DNA of 49,255 nucleotides from Bacteroidota bacterium (GTDB lineage Bacteria > Bacteroidota > Bacteroidia > Cytophagales > UBA9547): assembly GCA_004293915.1 (NCBI GenBank), contig RDZG01000061.1, positions 1 to 49,255 on the forward strand, in the 5' to 3' direction. The notes under the pieces were generated by a model. That model searched no databases. It was not told the DNA's origin and saw only the letters and a list, made by a program, of their open reading frames with translations. Positions 1 through 7,493 of this stretch are shown here, in pieces; position 1 is the first letter of the stretch; every line of letters begins with the position of its first letter. Made by a program: the position numbers and the translations under genes.

Positions 1-104
1 TTCGTGGCAAAAAAATAATAGAAATAAATTTGAGGTTGAAGTTGTATCTTCAAATCGAATAAGGAATTTAACAAATGTTGTTTAATTTAGAATATAGCCA
101 AATA
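1..104. repeat. intergenic repeat, copy A (cut by window start)
   Basis: This AT-rich segment is a diverged direct copy of 563-667. The shared blocks are the opening GC-A7-TAA-AGAAA segment (7-22 against 569-584) and a closing block of about 25 nt at 67-93 that differs at only a few bases. It stops four bases before the stop codon of the minus-strand NifU-domain gene. Its left end is outside the window. Nothing in it looks coding, so it is most likely a dispersed intergenic repeat that comes to lie just downstream of genes. Confidence 0.6.
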
Positions 105-107
105 AAA

Positions 108-356
108 CTAAACATGTTCGGCAAGATTAACAGCACGCACGCTTTTAACATTTGGAACTGCTTTGCGAATGGTGTCTTCTATACCAGCTTTCATGGTCAT
201 CATACTCATTGGGCACGATACACACGCACCTTCGAGTTCGAGCAAAACCTCTAAATCATCGGTAACACCAACCAATTTTACATTGCCTCCATCAGCCTCA
301 AGATAAGGTCTAATTTTGTTTAGTGCTTCTTCTATGGTGTTTTTTATGGCTTCCAT
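108..356 (-). CDS. NifU C-terminal domain protein (Fe-S cluster scaffold/carrier)
   Basis: An 82-residue protein consisting only of a NifU C-terminal (Nfu) domain. The conserved opening is seen (acidic residues, then I-R-P-Y-L near 15-19 and the DGG near 22-24), and the cluster-binding pair is the CxxC at Cys45 and Cys48, followed by a proline and the methionine-rich helix typical of the family. Such proteins accept and pass on [4Fe-4S] clusters in the cytosol. The length is normal for the stand-alone form. A longer, two-domain Nfu protein is encoded at the other end of the window (48477-49037), so this strain has at least two Nfu-type proteins. The gene stands alone on the minus strand with a repeat copy immediately downstream. 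Confidence 0.9.
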   Translation of the reverse strand: MEAIKNTIEEALNKIRPYLEADGGNVKLVGVTDDLEVLLELEGACVSCPMSMMTMKAGIEDTIRKAVPNVKSVRAVNLAEHV

Positions 357-685
357 TTGGTTTTTTTACAAATTTAAGTAGTTTTTAATCATATTATCAA
401 CAAGATAACATATTTTTAGTTAAAAATGGTTTCAAAATGAAAATAGTATGTATAGCTATGTTTTGAAATTTACAACAAAATATGATTTTAAAGATAAGAT
501 GAAAATCATTATAACTAAATATTTTGTCACGAATGCACGAAAAAACACTAAAAATTAGTGAATTCAACGCAAAAAAATAACAGAAACTAATTTGTATTTG
601 AACTTATATTTTTTAAATCTAAAAAAGGATTTGACAAATATTGTTTAATTTAGAATCAAGCCGAATATATTAAAAAACTTATTAC
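357..685. other. gene-free region containing a repeat
   Basis: No coding potential is seen in these 329 bases between the NifU-domain gene and the yggS remnant. Its right half (563-667) is repeat copy B. Just before it, 546-560 is a small perfect hairpin (CACTAA-AAA-TTAGTG), preceded by a CACGAATGCACGAA segment that resembles the left edge of common Bacteroidota intergenic repeats. Confidence 0.6.
546..667. repeat. intergenic repeat, copy B with small hairpin at its left edge
   Basis: 563-667 aligns along its whole length with 1-104 in the same orientation, with one single-base gap and many substitutions. The hairpin at 546-560 may belong to the unit, but copy A is cut off at the window edge so this cannot be tested here. 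The copy ends about 19 bases before the stop codon of the minus-strand yggS remnant, the same relative place that copy A takes at the NifU-domain gene. Confidence 0.6.
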
Positions 686-1275
686 CTAAGCAAAAACCGC
701 ACTTCCTACTCTTACAAATGTGCTTCCTTCTTCTTTTGCAATAATATAATCATTGCTCATTCCCATAGAAATTTCTGTCAAATCAATATTTTCTGTTTTA
801 ATGTTTTTTACTTTATCAAACAGATTTTTTAATGATTTAAATTCATTCCTAACGGTTTCTTGGTTTTCGGTATTGGTTGCCATCCCCATCAAACCTACAA
901 TTTTTATGTTTTTAAAAGAAGTTATATTATTTAAAATTTCGACTAATTCTGGTTCAGAAAGTCCAAATTTTGTTTCTTCTTTTGCGATATAAACCTGTAA
1001 TAAACAGTTGATTATACGGTTATGTTTAAGTGCTTGTTTATCTATTTCTTTTAGTAATTCAAAACTTTCAACAGAATGTATCAACGAATATCTTTGGGCA
1101 AGGCTTCGTATTTGCTTACTAATTCTTGCACCCTATTTTCACCAAAGGTTTTATAACCTAAATCATAAACCTCTTGCAAAACTTCGACAGGTCGAGTTTT
1201 TGTAACAATTATTAATTTACAATCCGAACCAGAAAGATTTTCTTCTATGGTTTTGATATTTTTTTGAAGCTGCAT
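686..1275 (-). pseudogene. yggS: yggS (PLP homeostasis protein), internally deleted and frameshifted
   Basis: Two minus-strand frames together make a YggS/PROSC-family pyridoxal phosphate-binding protein. The upstream frame (1081-1275, 64 residues) has the N-terminal part with the PLP-lysine in VTKTRP and the GENRVQE motif, and ends K-D-I-R then stop. The downstream frame (686-1084) resumes at L-I-H-S-V-E-S and holds the rest, including M-G-M-S-N-D (family usual MGMSxD) and the final VRVG. The highly conserved W-H-x-I-G-x-L-Q-x-N-K segment that should join them, about 20 residues, is absent and the frame changes at the join. The two frames total 196 residues where 215-235 is usual. The sequence reads as a non-triplet deletion in a formerly intact gene. 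An assembly error in one read-poor place is the alternative. Confidence 0.8.
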
Positions 1276-1380
1276 TGTTTAAAAATAGTAAAATAAATGT
1301 TTGAAGCTATGCCATAATTCAACTTTAGAATTAATAAACTATTAATTTAGCTGTAAAGTTTATTTCTGATAATAATTCAA

Positions 1381-2553
1381 CTAAACAACTGCAAAAGCAG
1401 TTTCATCATATAATTTTTGTTTACTGTGATTAACTTCATTTAATAGTTTGTAGTCCGATTTTGAAACAAATAAGTCGCCTTCAATTGTGTCAAGTTTTAT
1501 CTTGATTGCTTTAATTGCTTCGTCAGATTGGTCTATGCCAATCCATTGTCTGCCGTTGGTTTGTGCTGCTTTTAAAGTTGTCCCTGAACCTGCAAAACAG
1601 TCCAAAACAATACTATTTTCGTTGGAAGATGTTTTAACGATTATGTCTAACAAGTCAGGGTTTTTTTCTGTTGGGTAAACAGGATATTGTGGGTCTTTAA
1701 ATTCCCAAATGTCTTGCATACGTTTCCCTTCTTGTTCGTCTAAGTATATTTTTTTTCTTGGATTTCCATTGTCGCTCCATTCAATAAGTCCGTCTTTGTC
1801 CCACTGCTCCAAAATAGTTACATCACTTCTCCAATGTCTGCCGGGTGGTGGCAAAATACCTTTAAATGCTTTTGATGTCTTACCATTTTGAGTTTCTCCC
1901 GGAGCGTGTAAAGGAATTGTTGTGTAACGTCTGCCGTCCTTCTCTGTTTTTGGAAATAGTTTTAATTTATCTTCTTCGGTGTATGGTGTTTTTGGTTCGT
2001 TCCAAATTAAGTTGTCCGATTTTGAATAAAACAAAATCAAATCTTTCATGTTTCCGAAACCTTTACGTGCAAAGTTTTTCGGATTGCATTTAATTCTTGT
2101 GATGTCATTTCGGAAATTCTCAATTCCAAAAATTTCGTCCATTACAATTTTTACATAATGCCCAATCTTATAATCAATATGTAGATAAATTGAACCTTTG
2201 TTGGACAATAGCGTATTTAAAAGAACAAGTCGCTCACGAATAAACTCAATAAAGTCATAACCCTTTAAAGTGTCGGTGTAAGCAACTGTTCCGTTTGAAC
2301 TATTGCTTATTGTGCTTGCTCTGCCGTCAGTAATTGTGAAAGTGTTGTTTGTGGCAAACGGAGGGTCTATGTATATGAGGTCAATTTTACCTGCAAGATT
2401 GTGTTTGGTAATAAGTTGTTTTAAGGCAACTAAATTATTCGATTGAATAAGCAAATTAGGATTGTCGCTTGAATTAATTTGCACTAATTCAATATCGGGA
2501 ATACTGTCAAATATTTCCTTTTCTGTTTTTTTATTTGGATAATGTAACTGCAT
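1381..2553 (-). CDS. type II N6-adenine (or N4-cytosine) DNA methyltransferase, beta class
   Basis: A 390-residue site-specific DNA methyltransferase. The catalytic DPPF motif (residues 63-66, in D-L-I-Y-I-D-P-P-F) comes first and the AdoMet-binding FAGSG motif (320-324) comes near the C terminus. That order defines the beta class, whose members mostly make N6-methyladenine. The region 150-290 between them is the likely target recognition domain. It lies 5 bp downstream of a PD-(D/E)XK nuclease gene on the same strand, so the two form a restriction-modification pair in which this enzyme protects the host's sites. The sequence specificity cannot be read from the protein. The similarity of the pair to Tsp45I-type systems is only an impression. 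Confidence 0.88.
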   Translation of the reverse strand: MQLHYPNKKTEKEIFDSIPDIELVQINSSDNPNLLIQSNNLVALKQLITKHNLAGKIDLIYIDPPFATNNTFTITDGRASTISNSSNGTVAYTDTLKGYDFIEFIRERLVLLNTLLSNKGSIYLHIDYKIGHYVKIVMDEIFGIENFRNDITRIKCNPKNFARKGFGNMKDLILFYSKSDNLIWNEPKTPYTEEDKLKLFPKTEKDGRRYTTIPLHAPGETQNGKTSKAFKGILPPPGRHWRSDVTILEQWDKDGLIEWSDNGNPRKKIYLDEQEGKRMQDIWEFKDPQYPVYPTEKNPDLLDIIVKTSSNENSIVLDCFAGSGTTLKAAQTNGRQWIGIDQSDEAIKAIKIKLDTIEGDLFVSKSDYKLLNEVNHSKQKLYDETAFAVV

Positions 2554-2558
2554 AGAAT

Positions 2559-3341
2559 TTAGATTTGATATAGAAATTCACGCAGTACCAAACTGCTCAT
2601 TATATTAAGGTCTTTATATTTTGTGGTAATGTCTTTATACATCTTGTTTTTTCCTTTGATGTATAAAACTCCGTCAAGTATGGCAATTTTAACTGCCTTT
2701 ACATTCTTGGCTTGAACCGTGCTGATTGCATCATTGAACTGTGCGTTTTGATGTCCGCCAAAATCGGTCAGAAACTTTGCTTCACCAATTACATATTTTC
2801 CATTGAAACGTCCGATAAAGTCAAGACCTTTGGGGTGTTTGTAATTTAATTCTCCCGATGCAAAGTCCATTTGTTGCTTGTCGCTACCGTTTAAGATTGC
2901 ATCCTTTTTGGTCTTTGTAAACTCTTCAAGTGTTACTGGCTGAATGCCTAACGCTTTGCTATTTGTCCAACGTCTGAAAAATGGTCCGATTTGTCGGTTA
3001 GTTTCTTTGGGTTCGCTACAACGCTCAAAGATTTTATCTAAGCCCATTTCATAAAGTCGTCCGCAAATTCTGTTGATTGTTTTCGGATTGCGCTCAATAG
3101 ATGAAGCATCTCGTTTCAAATATGCAATGTAGCTGTCCTTGATTAGAAAAAGGTCAAGTTTTAAAAGTTCCTTGATTAACGCTTCGTTATTCTTTTTCTT
3201 AAATGCTTTTTCTATGCTTGCCCAACGGTCGGTATTTAGTTCTCTAATTCCTTCTGGAATAGTCGGATATACTTGAAACAAGTCGTCCAAGTAACTTCTT
3301 TGATTAGCGTATTCTATACTTAATTCTGTCCAATAATTCAT
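2559..3341 (-). CDS. type II restriction endonuclease, PD-(D/E)XK fold (putative)
   Basis: A 260-residue protein encoded directly upstream of the DNA methyltransferase (5 bp apart, same strand). It shows a PD-(D/E)XK-type active site: Asp174 in G-L-D-F, then Glu187-Ala-Lys189 at the end of the next strand (Y-V-I-G-E-A-K-F), followed by G-G-H-Q-N-A-Q, a usual position for residues that support metal or DNA binding. The N-terminal 130 residues are rich in helix-forming and basic residues and probably contact DNA. There is no helicase or translocase domain, so a simple type II enzyme is expected. Calling it a restriction enzyme rests on the motif plus the methylase neighbour. A Tsp45I-family assignment is possible but unproven. 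Confidence 0.75.
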   Translation of the reverse strand: MNYWTELSIEYANQRSYLDDLFQVYPTIPEGIRELNTDRWASIEKAFKKKNNEALIKELLKLDLFLIKDSYIAYLKRDASSIERNPKTINRICGRLYEMGLDKIFERCSEPKETNRQIGPFFRRWTNSKALGIQPVTLEEFTKTKKDAILNGSDKQQMDFASGELNYKHPKGLDFIGRFNGKYVIGEAKFLTDFGGHQNAQFNDAISTVQAKNVKAVKIAILDGVLYIKGKNKMYKDITTKYKDLNIMSSLVLREFLYQI

Positions 3342-3431
3342 AGTTTCAAATGTAAGAAAAATTTCTTTCGGGTCATTCTGTTTTACCTAAACGTTGTCGT
3401 ATTGGATTGGGTCACATAGTATGCACACCAC

Positions 3432-4310
3432 TTATATACTAACCCCACTTGTAACTGCACCAGCCACAATTTTTCCTACCAAACCTTGTAGCACTTTTCC
3501 TGGTCCGCATTCTACAAATTCAGTAGCACCATCTTGAGCCATTTTTTGGACCGATTGTGTCCATCGAACAGAGCCAGTGAGCTGCGAAATCAGATTTGCT
3601 TTAATGTCTTTGCTATCCGAAAATGGTAAAGCATATATATTTTGATAAATTTTACAAGCCGCTTTTCCAAAGGTAGTATTATTGATGGCAGCTTCGAGCT
3701 CGATTCGAGCAGGTTCCATCAATGGCGAATGAAAAGCTCCACCTACAGGCAATGGCAAAGCACGTTTTGCACCTGCAGCTTTCATTAGTTCACATGCCAT
3801 CTCAATGCCTTTTGCCGAACCAGAAATAACTAATTGTCCCGGACAATTAAAATTAGCTGCTACAACAATTTCTTCTTTTATAGAATGACATATTTCTACC
3901 ACTTTTGCATCGTCTAAACCTAAAATAGCAGCCATTCCACCAGGTTGGATATCACAAGCTTTTTGCATGGCAGTAGCACGTTTGGCAACAAGACTTAATC
4001 CATCTTGGAAACTCAAAACGCCATTTGCAACTAATGCCGAAAACTCACCAAGCGAATGTCCAGCAACCATATCAGGCTGAATTTCAGCTACTTTTGCTAA
4101 AATTACTGAATGTAAAAATATGGCAGGTTGGGTAACATTGGTTTGTTTGAGCTCTTCGTCTGTACCCTCAAACATCACTTTTGTGATTTCAAATCCTAAA
4201 ATTTCATTGGCTTGTTTAAAAAGTTTTTTGGCTATGTCAGATTTTTCGTACAAATCTTTGCCCATACCCACAAACTGTGCACCTTGACCTGGAAAAATAT
4301 ATGCTTTCAT
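3432..4310 (-). CDS. fabD: malonyl-CoA:ACP transacylase FabD
   Basis: A 292-residue enzyme that transfers malonyl from CoA to acyl carrier protein, the entry step of type II fatty acid synthesis in the cytosol. The N terminus has the family hallmark F-P-G-Q-G-A-Q (residues 6-12). The nucleophile is Ser86 in G-H-S-L-G-E-F, the catalytic histidine lies in G-G-A-F-H-S-P-L-M near residue 195, and a glutamine-rich Q-P-A-I segment sits at 61-64. Length is normal. It is transcribed on the minus strand and has no other fab gene beside it. The restriction-modification pair follows 90 bp downstream. Confidence 0.95.
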   Translation of the reverse strand: MKAYIFPGQGAQFVGMGKDLYEKSDIAKKLFKQANEILGFEITKVMFEGTDEELKQTNVTQPAIFLHSVILAKVAEIQPDMVAGHSLGEFSALVANGVLSFQDGLSLVAKRATAMQKACDIQPGGMAAILGLDDAKVVEICHSIKEEIVVAANFNCPGQLVISGSAKGIEMACELMKAAGAKRALPLPVGGAFHSPLMEPARIELEAAINNTTFGKAACKIYQNIYALPFSDSKDIKANLISQLTGSVRWTQSVQKMAQDGATEFVECGPGKVLQGLVGKIVAGAVTSGVSI

Positions 4311-4393
4311 GTATTTAAAACCTTCATTTTCTCGAAGGGAAAGTTTTTTGTTTAACTCGCCAAAGTTATAAAAAAACTAAACCAAAAAAAATT

Positions 4394-4417
4394 AAGCTAT
4401 AATTCAAATCATAGCTT
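4394..4417 (-). terminator. hairpin terminator downstream of the 31-residue ORF
   Basis: AAGCTAT (4394-4400) pairs perfectly with ATAGCTT (4411-4417) around a 10-nt loop. On the minus strand it is followed by TTAATTTTTTTT, and on the plus strand by TTTTTTATA. It lies between the divergent genes fabD and aroK, so neither needs it. The only transcript it would end on the minus strand is that of the small ORF at 4440-4535. Confidence 0.55.
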
Positions 4418-4439
4418 TTTTATAGGAATTATAAAAGTG

Positions 4440-4535
4440 TTAGAAAATTAGCATGATAACTAAAACTCCTAATAACAACCATTTTATAAATCCAAAATCT
4501 GAATATAGAATTACTGACTTTACCATTTTTGACAT
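4440..4535 (-). CDS. possible 31-residue membrane peptide
   Basis: This short ORF starts at ATG 4533-4535 and stops at TAA 4440-4442. It encodes a basic, polar N terminus (M-S-K-M-V-K) and a hydrophobic C-terminal half (W-L-L-L-G-V-L-V-I-M-L-I-F) that would make one membrane span. It sits alone in the 485-bp gap between divergent fabD and aroK and is followed, 22 bp after its stop, by a hairpin with a T-rich tail. The hydrophobic pattern and the dedicated terminator are what support it. No family is recognised. A chance ORF in AT-rich DNA remains possible. Confidence 0.4.
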   Translation of the reverse strand: MSKMVKSVILYSDFGFIKWLLLGVLVIMLIF

Positions 4536-4750
4536 TTCAAACTTTATTTAGGTATTAATACTTAAATTTTCTACAAATGTTGCAAATTAATATTGGAATA
4601 TAACAATTATTTTTAAAAAATGTTTTTATTAATCTACAATTCATTCATTTTCAGTGGATAACAAATTTGCGTTTTTTTACATTTTTTTGATATCAAAAAT
4701 ATTTTTTGGGCTTTACATCATTTTTTTAATGAAAATTTCTAACAACCTAT

Positions 4751-4758
4751 TACATTTG
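4751..4758 (+). promoter_or_regulatory. -7 box of a probable aroK promoter
   Basis: TACATTTG matches the Bacteroidota -7 element TAnnTTTG and lies 37 bases upstream of the aroK start codon, placing the transcript start near 4765. No clear -33 TTTG is seen at the usual spacing. Confidence 0.45.
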
Positions 4759-4795
4759 GGTTCTAAATAACATTATAGGTTTTTTACTATTATTT

Positions 4796-5308
4796 ATGAG
4801 GATATTCCTTATCGGACTTACAGGTTGTGGCAAAAGCACCATTGCAAAACAATTAGCACAAAAACTAAATACAAAATTTGTCGATTTAGATGATTATATC
4901 ATTTTGAACGAACAAATGTCGATATCAGAAATATTTGCCGAAAAAAGCGAATCACACTTTAGATTACTTGAAAATCAGGCAATTAAAGAATTGATTAAAG
5001 AAAAAGATATTGTGATTTCTACTGGCGGTGGTGCACCTTGTTTTCATGATAATATGACATTGATGAATGTAGCTGGCATAACTATTTTTTTAGATGTGCC
5101 TGTAACAGAAATCACAAATCGACTTTGGAACACACCAAATCGCGAAAACAGACCCTTAATAAAAGGAAAAAGTAAAGACGAGCTTTTCACGTATCTTGAA
5201 GGTGTTCGTGCCGAACGATTATCTTTTTACAAAGAAGCAAAATTAGTGATGCACGGAGCCACAATTACCATCGATCAAATTTTGATGTTGCTCGAACATT
5301 TGGATTAG
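4796..5308 (+). CDS. aroK: shikimate kinase AroK
   Basis: A 170-residue kinase that phosphorylates shikimate with ATP, the fifth step of the shikimate pathway to chorismate. The Walker A loop is G-L-T-G-C-G-K-S-T (residues 7-15). The shikimate-binding aspartate pair follows at D-L-D-D-Y, and a glycine-rich S-T-G-G-G-A-P segment completes the substrate pocket. R-P-L near residue 121 fits the lid region. Length is typical. The stop codon overlaps that of the convergent glycosyltransferase gene by 4 bp. Chorismate synthase (aroC) lies 2.2 kb away on the other strand, so the two are not in one operon. Confidence 0.94.
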   Translation: MRIFLIGLTGCGKSTIAKQLAQKLNTKFVDLDDYIILNEQMSISEIFAEKSESHFRLLENQAIKELIKEKDIVISTGGGAPCFHDNMTLMNVAGITIFLDVPVTEITNRLWNTPNRENRPLIKGKSKDELFTYLEGVRAERLSFYKEAKLVMHGATITIDQILMLLEHLD

Positions 5309-6297
5309 TTTTTGCAAATAGATACGATATATTTTGCAATACTTTGAGCTTCAATACTATTTACACAATCACAAATAGGTGTTTTGATGCAAGTAGAGCA
5401 AATTTCGTTTTTGTAAAATAATTTTACATTTTTACCTAATGCAGCCCAGCGATTGGGGTGCAAAACTTTGAGCGGAGCATAAATTCCAATTGCATTTTTG
5501 CCTAATGCTGCAGCCACATGCAAGGGTCCTGTGCTGCAAGCCACTAATCCATCGGCTTGGTTTATAAATTCAACAAACTCCGACAGTGTCATTTTTCCCA
5601 TCATATCTATGGCGGCTGAGTTTGAAAAAAAATCGGGTATTTCGGCTAAAATAGCCATTTTTTCAGATGCTGTGCCTGTGATATAAATCGAAACTTTTTC
5701 GTTTGCCAACAAAGAAATTAATTTTTGGTAGTGATAAATGCTCCATTCCCTAGCACTCCCTTTCGATTTTGGATGTAAAATAAGATTAAATTTTTGGCTT
5801 GACAATTCAAAATCAGTAAGTGAATTTAATTCAAAACCATAAAAGTTAGCAATTTCATTTTTAGTAATTTTAGTTATTTCAGGATGCAAAAACGAAATGA
5901 GTTTTAAATTTAGTTCTGCTTCGTGCAAATCTGATTTTTTTCTACTAAAATGCAATAATTTGGTACAATACAACCAATGGTACCATCGGTGCGAAGTACC
6001 CACTCTAACCGAAATTTTGGCAATTTTAGCCAATTTTGCAATCTCAATATCTGGAAAAACAAAAAAAATGTGTGATGCATGAAAAGATTTTAAATCAAGT
6101 TTTTGGGTAATTAAATCTTGTTTATCAACAAAAAAATCAACGAATTTAGATAGTTCAATAATTGTTTTTGTGTAAGAATTTCCAATAAATACAATTTTAC
6201 AATCCGAAAAAAAATGCTTCAAAATCCCTGCCAGCGGCAAAGTTAGTACCACATCGCCAATGCTATCTGTCCTAGAAATGATAAATGTTTTTGGCAT
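5305..6297 (-). CDS. glycosyltransferase family 9 (ADP-heptose:LPS heptosyltransferase-like)
   Basis: A 330-residue GT9 protein of the type that adds heptose to the lipid A-core of lipopolysaccharide on the inner face of the membrane. The N-terminal R-T-D-S-I-G-D-V-V-L-T-L-P is the family signature. The C-terminal donor-binding half has H-P-K-S-K-G-S-A-R-E-W and the G-P-L-H-V-A-A-A-L-G-K segment. Near the C terminus there is a cluster of cysteines (C-S-T-C-I-K-T-P-I-C-D-C), as seen in several GT9 proteins. The sugar and acceptor cannot be told from sequence. The gene runs towards aroK and overlaps its stop codon. No other LPS genes adjoin it. Confidence 0.85.
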   Translation of the reverse strand: MPKTFIISRTDSIGDVVLTLPLAGILKHFFSDCKIVFIGNSYTKTIIELSKFVDFFVDKQDLITQKLDLKSFHASHIFFVFPDIEIAKLAKIAKISVRVGTSHRWYHWLYCTKLLHFSRKKSDLHEAELNLKLISFLHPEITKITKNEIANFYGFELNSLTDFELSSQKFNLILHPKSKGSAREWSIYHYQKLISLLANEKVSIYITGTASEKMAILAEIPDFFSNSAAIDMMGKMTLSEFVEFINQADGLVACSTGPLHVAAALGKNAIGIYAPLKVLHPNRWAALGKNVKLFYKNEICSTCIKTPICDCVNSIEAQSIAKYIVSICKN

Positions 6298-6352
6298 TAC
6301 TTAAAATGATAATTAGGCAAAGCTAATCAAAATTTTGGATGGAATATAAAAC

Positions 6353-6379
6353 AAAAAACCAACACGAAGCTGGTTTTTT
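6353..6379 (-). terminator. terminator of tRNA-Ser
   Basis: On the minus strand AAAAAACCAGC pairs with GTTGGTTTTTT across a 5-nt loop (6369-6379 with 6353-6363, one G-T pair) and runs into a T-rich tail. It begins six bases after the 3' end of the tRNA. Confidence 0.75.
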
Positions 6380-6384
6380 GAAAG

Positions 6385-6469
6385 TAGAGAGGGAGGGATT
6401 CGAACCCCCGGACCTGTGACAGTCAACAGTTTTCAAGACTGCCGCAATCGACCACTCTGCCACCTCTCT
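6385..6469 (-). tRNA. tRNA-Ser (anticodon UGA)
   Basis: An 85-nt class II tRNA. The acceptor stem AGAGAGG/CCTCTCT is perfect, the D-arm is G-C-A-G-A-G-type, and the anticodon loop C-T-T-G-A-A-A on a 5-bp stem gives anticodon TGA, which reads UCN serine codons. A long variable arm follows, then a T-arm GGGGG-TTCGAAT-CCCTC. The discriminator base is A, where G is common for serine tRNAs in other phyla, and CCA is not encoded. A hairpin terminator follows directly. Confidence 0.95.
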
Positions 6470-6548
6470 AGGTATAATTGTTGGTCTGTTTTCCGAAAAG
6501 GAGTGCAAATATAGCAAAGTATTCTGATTTCAAAACAAAGAAATAAAT

Positions 6549-7457
6549 TTATTTTATGGCGGTGGAATCTTTTTCTGCTTCTTTCTTTTTGTCTTTTCTA
6601 TAATCATAAATTATTTTTCCTGTTTCGCTATATTCTTTGATAATAAAAGGTTCAAAATTTTTCTGATATGGGTCTTTTTCTTTCACATACTGTGTTTCAC
6701 GTTTTTTCTTTTTGTTTGGATAAAACTCAGTCCAAACACCTACTTTAATGCCATCTTTATACAATCCAGAAACCAAAATAGTACCATCTTCGGCTAAAAA
6801 AACATATTCGCCTTCGAGTTTGCCAAGTTGAAACGGAGTAATTTCTTTTGGTTTCTTTTTTTCTTCGTCATAATACGTAATTTCGGCATCGGTAGCATAG
6901 CCTTTATAGTATCTTTTTTTGTCTAAAAGAATAAAATTTCGATCATATTTTACCCATCTACCATGTTTTGTGCCAATATAATAAATGCCTTCGTCTATTA
7001 CATCTTTGCCAATACGGTGCGAGTATGGTCCATGAAGTGGTTTTAAATATTTTTTATCGTATTTAGAAATATCACCGGTAATGATAATTTTTTTTCTAGA
7101 ATAATACCAAAACCTATCTTTAACCATAGGATCTGGTTCGATATATTTTTTAAGCACAAAAAATATTTCGTACTCACGTTTGCGAGGATCTCTACCTTTA
7201 CGGGTGAATTTTCTGGCAGTTTTATAACCATAAAAAGTTTTGGCACCAATTTTCTTTTTTCGAGCTTCTTCTTTTTTTGCATCTGCTTTTTTGGTTAAAG
7301 CTAAGCTCGGTTTTGTGGTTGTATCTACAGCTTTGTTATCGCCATTGATTTCGGATTGAAATTTTTCCATCAGCTCTCGCAACGATGTTTTTTTGCGACT
7401 CACACACGAATCGAAAATAAAAAATAATGACCCAATAAACAATATTTTGCGAAACAT
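6549..7457 (-). CDS. lipoprotein with MORN-like repeats
   Basis: A 302-residue predicted lipoprotein. A basic start and hydrophobic segment lead to the lipobox F-D-S-C with Cys17, so the mature protein should be lipid-anchored in the cell envelope. After a Lys/Glu/Ala-rich linker (about 45-75) the rest has imperfect MORN/YwqK-like units: G-x-W/Y-x-x-Y followed by aspartate and a turn, for example H-G-R-W-V-K-Y, L-E-G-E-Y-V-F-L-A-E-D-G and I-K-V-G-V-W-T-E-F-Y. The C terminus is strongly charged (KKEAEKDSTAIK). The function is unknown. Such repeats are common in Bacteroidota envelope proteins. It lies between tRNA-Ser and aroC, in the same direction. Confidence 0.7.
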   Translation of the reverse strand: MFRKILFIGSLFFIFDSCVSRKKTSLRELMEKFQSEINGDNKAVDTTTKPSLALTKKADAKKEEARKKKIGAKTFYGYKTARKFTRKGRDPRKREYEIFFVLKKYIEPDPMVKDRFWYYSRKKIIITGDISKYDKKYLKPLHGPYSHRIGKDVIDEGIYYIGTKHGRWVKYDRNFILLDKKRYYKGYATDAEITYYDEEKKKPKEITPFQLGKLEGEYVFLAEDGTILVSGLYKDGIKVGVWTEFYPNKKKKRETQYVKEKDPYQKNFEPFIIKEYSETGKIIYDYRKDKKKEAEKDSTAIK

Positions 7458-7493
7458 CGATAGAAGAACGTTTTATAAACGCCAAAAGTATAA

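Noticed and set aside
686-1084. Two separate small genes at 686-1084 and 1081-1275
   Set aside because: Both halves align with a single YggS protein and the conserved joining segment is absent, so a broken gene is the better reading.
6323-6517. A 64-residue ORF on the minus strand
   Set aside because: It is the translated tRNA-Ser gene and its terminator, with no coding signal.
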